Source: Curvibacter microcysteis
Lineage (GTDB): Bacteria > Pseudomonadota > Gammaproteobacteria > Burkholderiales > Burkholderiaceae_C
Assembly: GCF_028649435.1 (NCBI RefSeq)
Contig: NZ_JAQSIN010000014.1
DNA: 64,000 bases
Direction: 5' to 3' (one strand)
The position numbers were made by a program, and so were the translations under genes. The notes beneath the pieces were generated by a model. It had not been told where the DNA came from. It did not search any database and saw only the letters and a list, made by a program, of their open reading frames with translations. Shown here one piece after another: positions 63,835 through 64,000 of this stretch (positions are counted from its first letter, which is position 1; the number at the start of each line of letters is the position of its first letter).

Positions 63835-63921
63835 GTTTCAGCGGCTGATTTTTGAGATTCACGCCCAAATCCGGTGCATGGTGGGCCCGGAAATTGCTAT
63901 GCTGGAGACAGGAGATGGCAC

Positions 63922-64000
63922 ATGCTGAAATTTGACGAGATGTACACCCGTTTGCCCCTTGAGGGCAGTCCCGTGCGAGCCCACTACGAGGCCTACGCGC
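63922..64000 (+). CDS. Circularly permuted ATP-grasp family protein, N-terminus (cut by window end)
   Basis: The ATG at 63922 follows a strong AGGAGA site. The first 26 residues start MLKFDEMYTRLPLEG and go on to PVRAHYEAYA, which is the usual N-terminus of circularly permuted ATP-grasp (DUF404/407) proteins. The rest lies beyond the window. It would be a second, unfused copy of the ATP-grasp in the 54952-57519 gene. Only 26 codons are seen, so the call rests on the start motif and context. Confidence 0.6.
   Translation, partial: MLKFDEMYTRLPLEGSPVRAHYEAYA

Noticed and set aside
63880..63902. Sigma-54 promoter (TGG...TTGC) before the last gene
   Set aside because: The distance between the GG and GC elements is off by one or more bases from the strict requirement.

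Overview
The window is a GC-rich bacterial chromosome segment, densely packed with housekeeping genes. I read it as a betaproteobacterium of the order Burkholderiales, most likely Comamonadaceae. The basis is two Bug-type periplasmic binding proteins, the pyrG-kdsA-DUF1330-eno-ftsB order, the dapA-bamC pair, a parE / lytic transglycosylase / parC cluster, and the overall codon bias. The genus cannot be fixed by eye. No insertion sequence, prophage, tRNA or CRISPR array was seen.

Layout. 1-250: 3' end of a 5S rRNA (end of an rrn operon), its terminator, a short tandem repeat, and a terminator for the opposing operon. 307-7041 (minus): one overlapping transcription unit of MFS drug efflux, miaA, and an AttEFGH-like ABC exporter with a Tat-exported CrtC/AttH-like protein. 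7220-11951: serine hydrolase, fdxA, mutL, DedA protein. 12053-13029: wreck of an aromatic-ring-hydroxylating dioxygenase (alpha and beta subunits). 13059-16753: glycine-zipper lipoprotein, amiC-tsaE, divergent queG. 16700-20748: AEC transporter, two orphan Bug receptors, xerD. 20856-26037: tandem EAL-HDOD proteins, DUF455 protein, gamma carbonic anhydrase, hslO. 26126-31960 (minus): pnuC with a nicotinamide-riboside-kinase-like gene, then the pyrG-kdsA-DUF1330-eno-ftsB operon. 32044-34675: LysR regulator divergent from mmsA, with a striking operator-like array. 34877-43234: coaBC-dut, slyD, roxA plus a hypothetical gene, an Ala/Pro-rich lipoprotein, an SRAP-family gene lacking its catalytic Cys, an MBL hydrolase, and bamC-dapA. 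43291-46183: methyltransferase, SDR, small membrane protein, MFS. 46306-53378: parE-LT-parC and a chemoreceptor. 53494: RidA.

54045-61168 (minus) is the most unusual region. It holds a transglutaminase fused to a DUF2126 amidoligase-type domain, a fused circularly permuted ATP-grasp/alpha-E protein, and a second transglutaminase. This is a predicted peptide- or amide-bond-making system whose product, to my knowledge, is unknown. After divergent comEC the window ends in the first 26 codons of what looks like another circularly permuted ATP-grasp gene, so a second module of the same type probably begins there.
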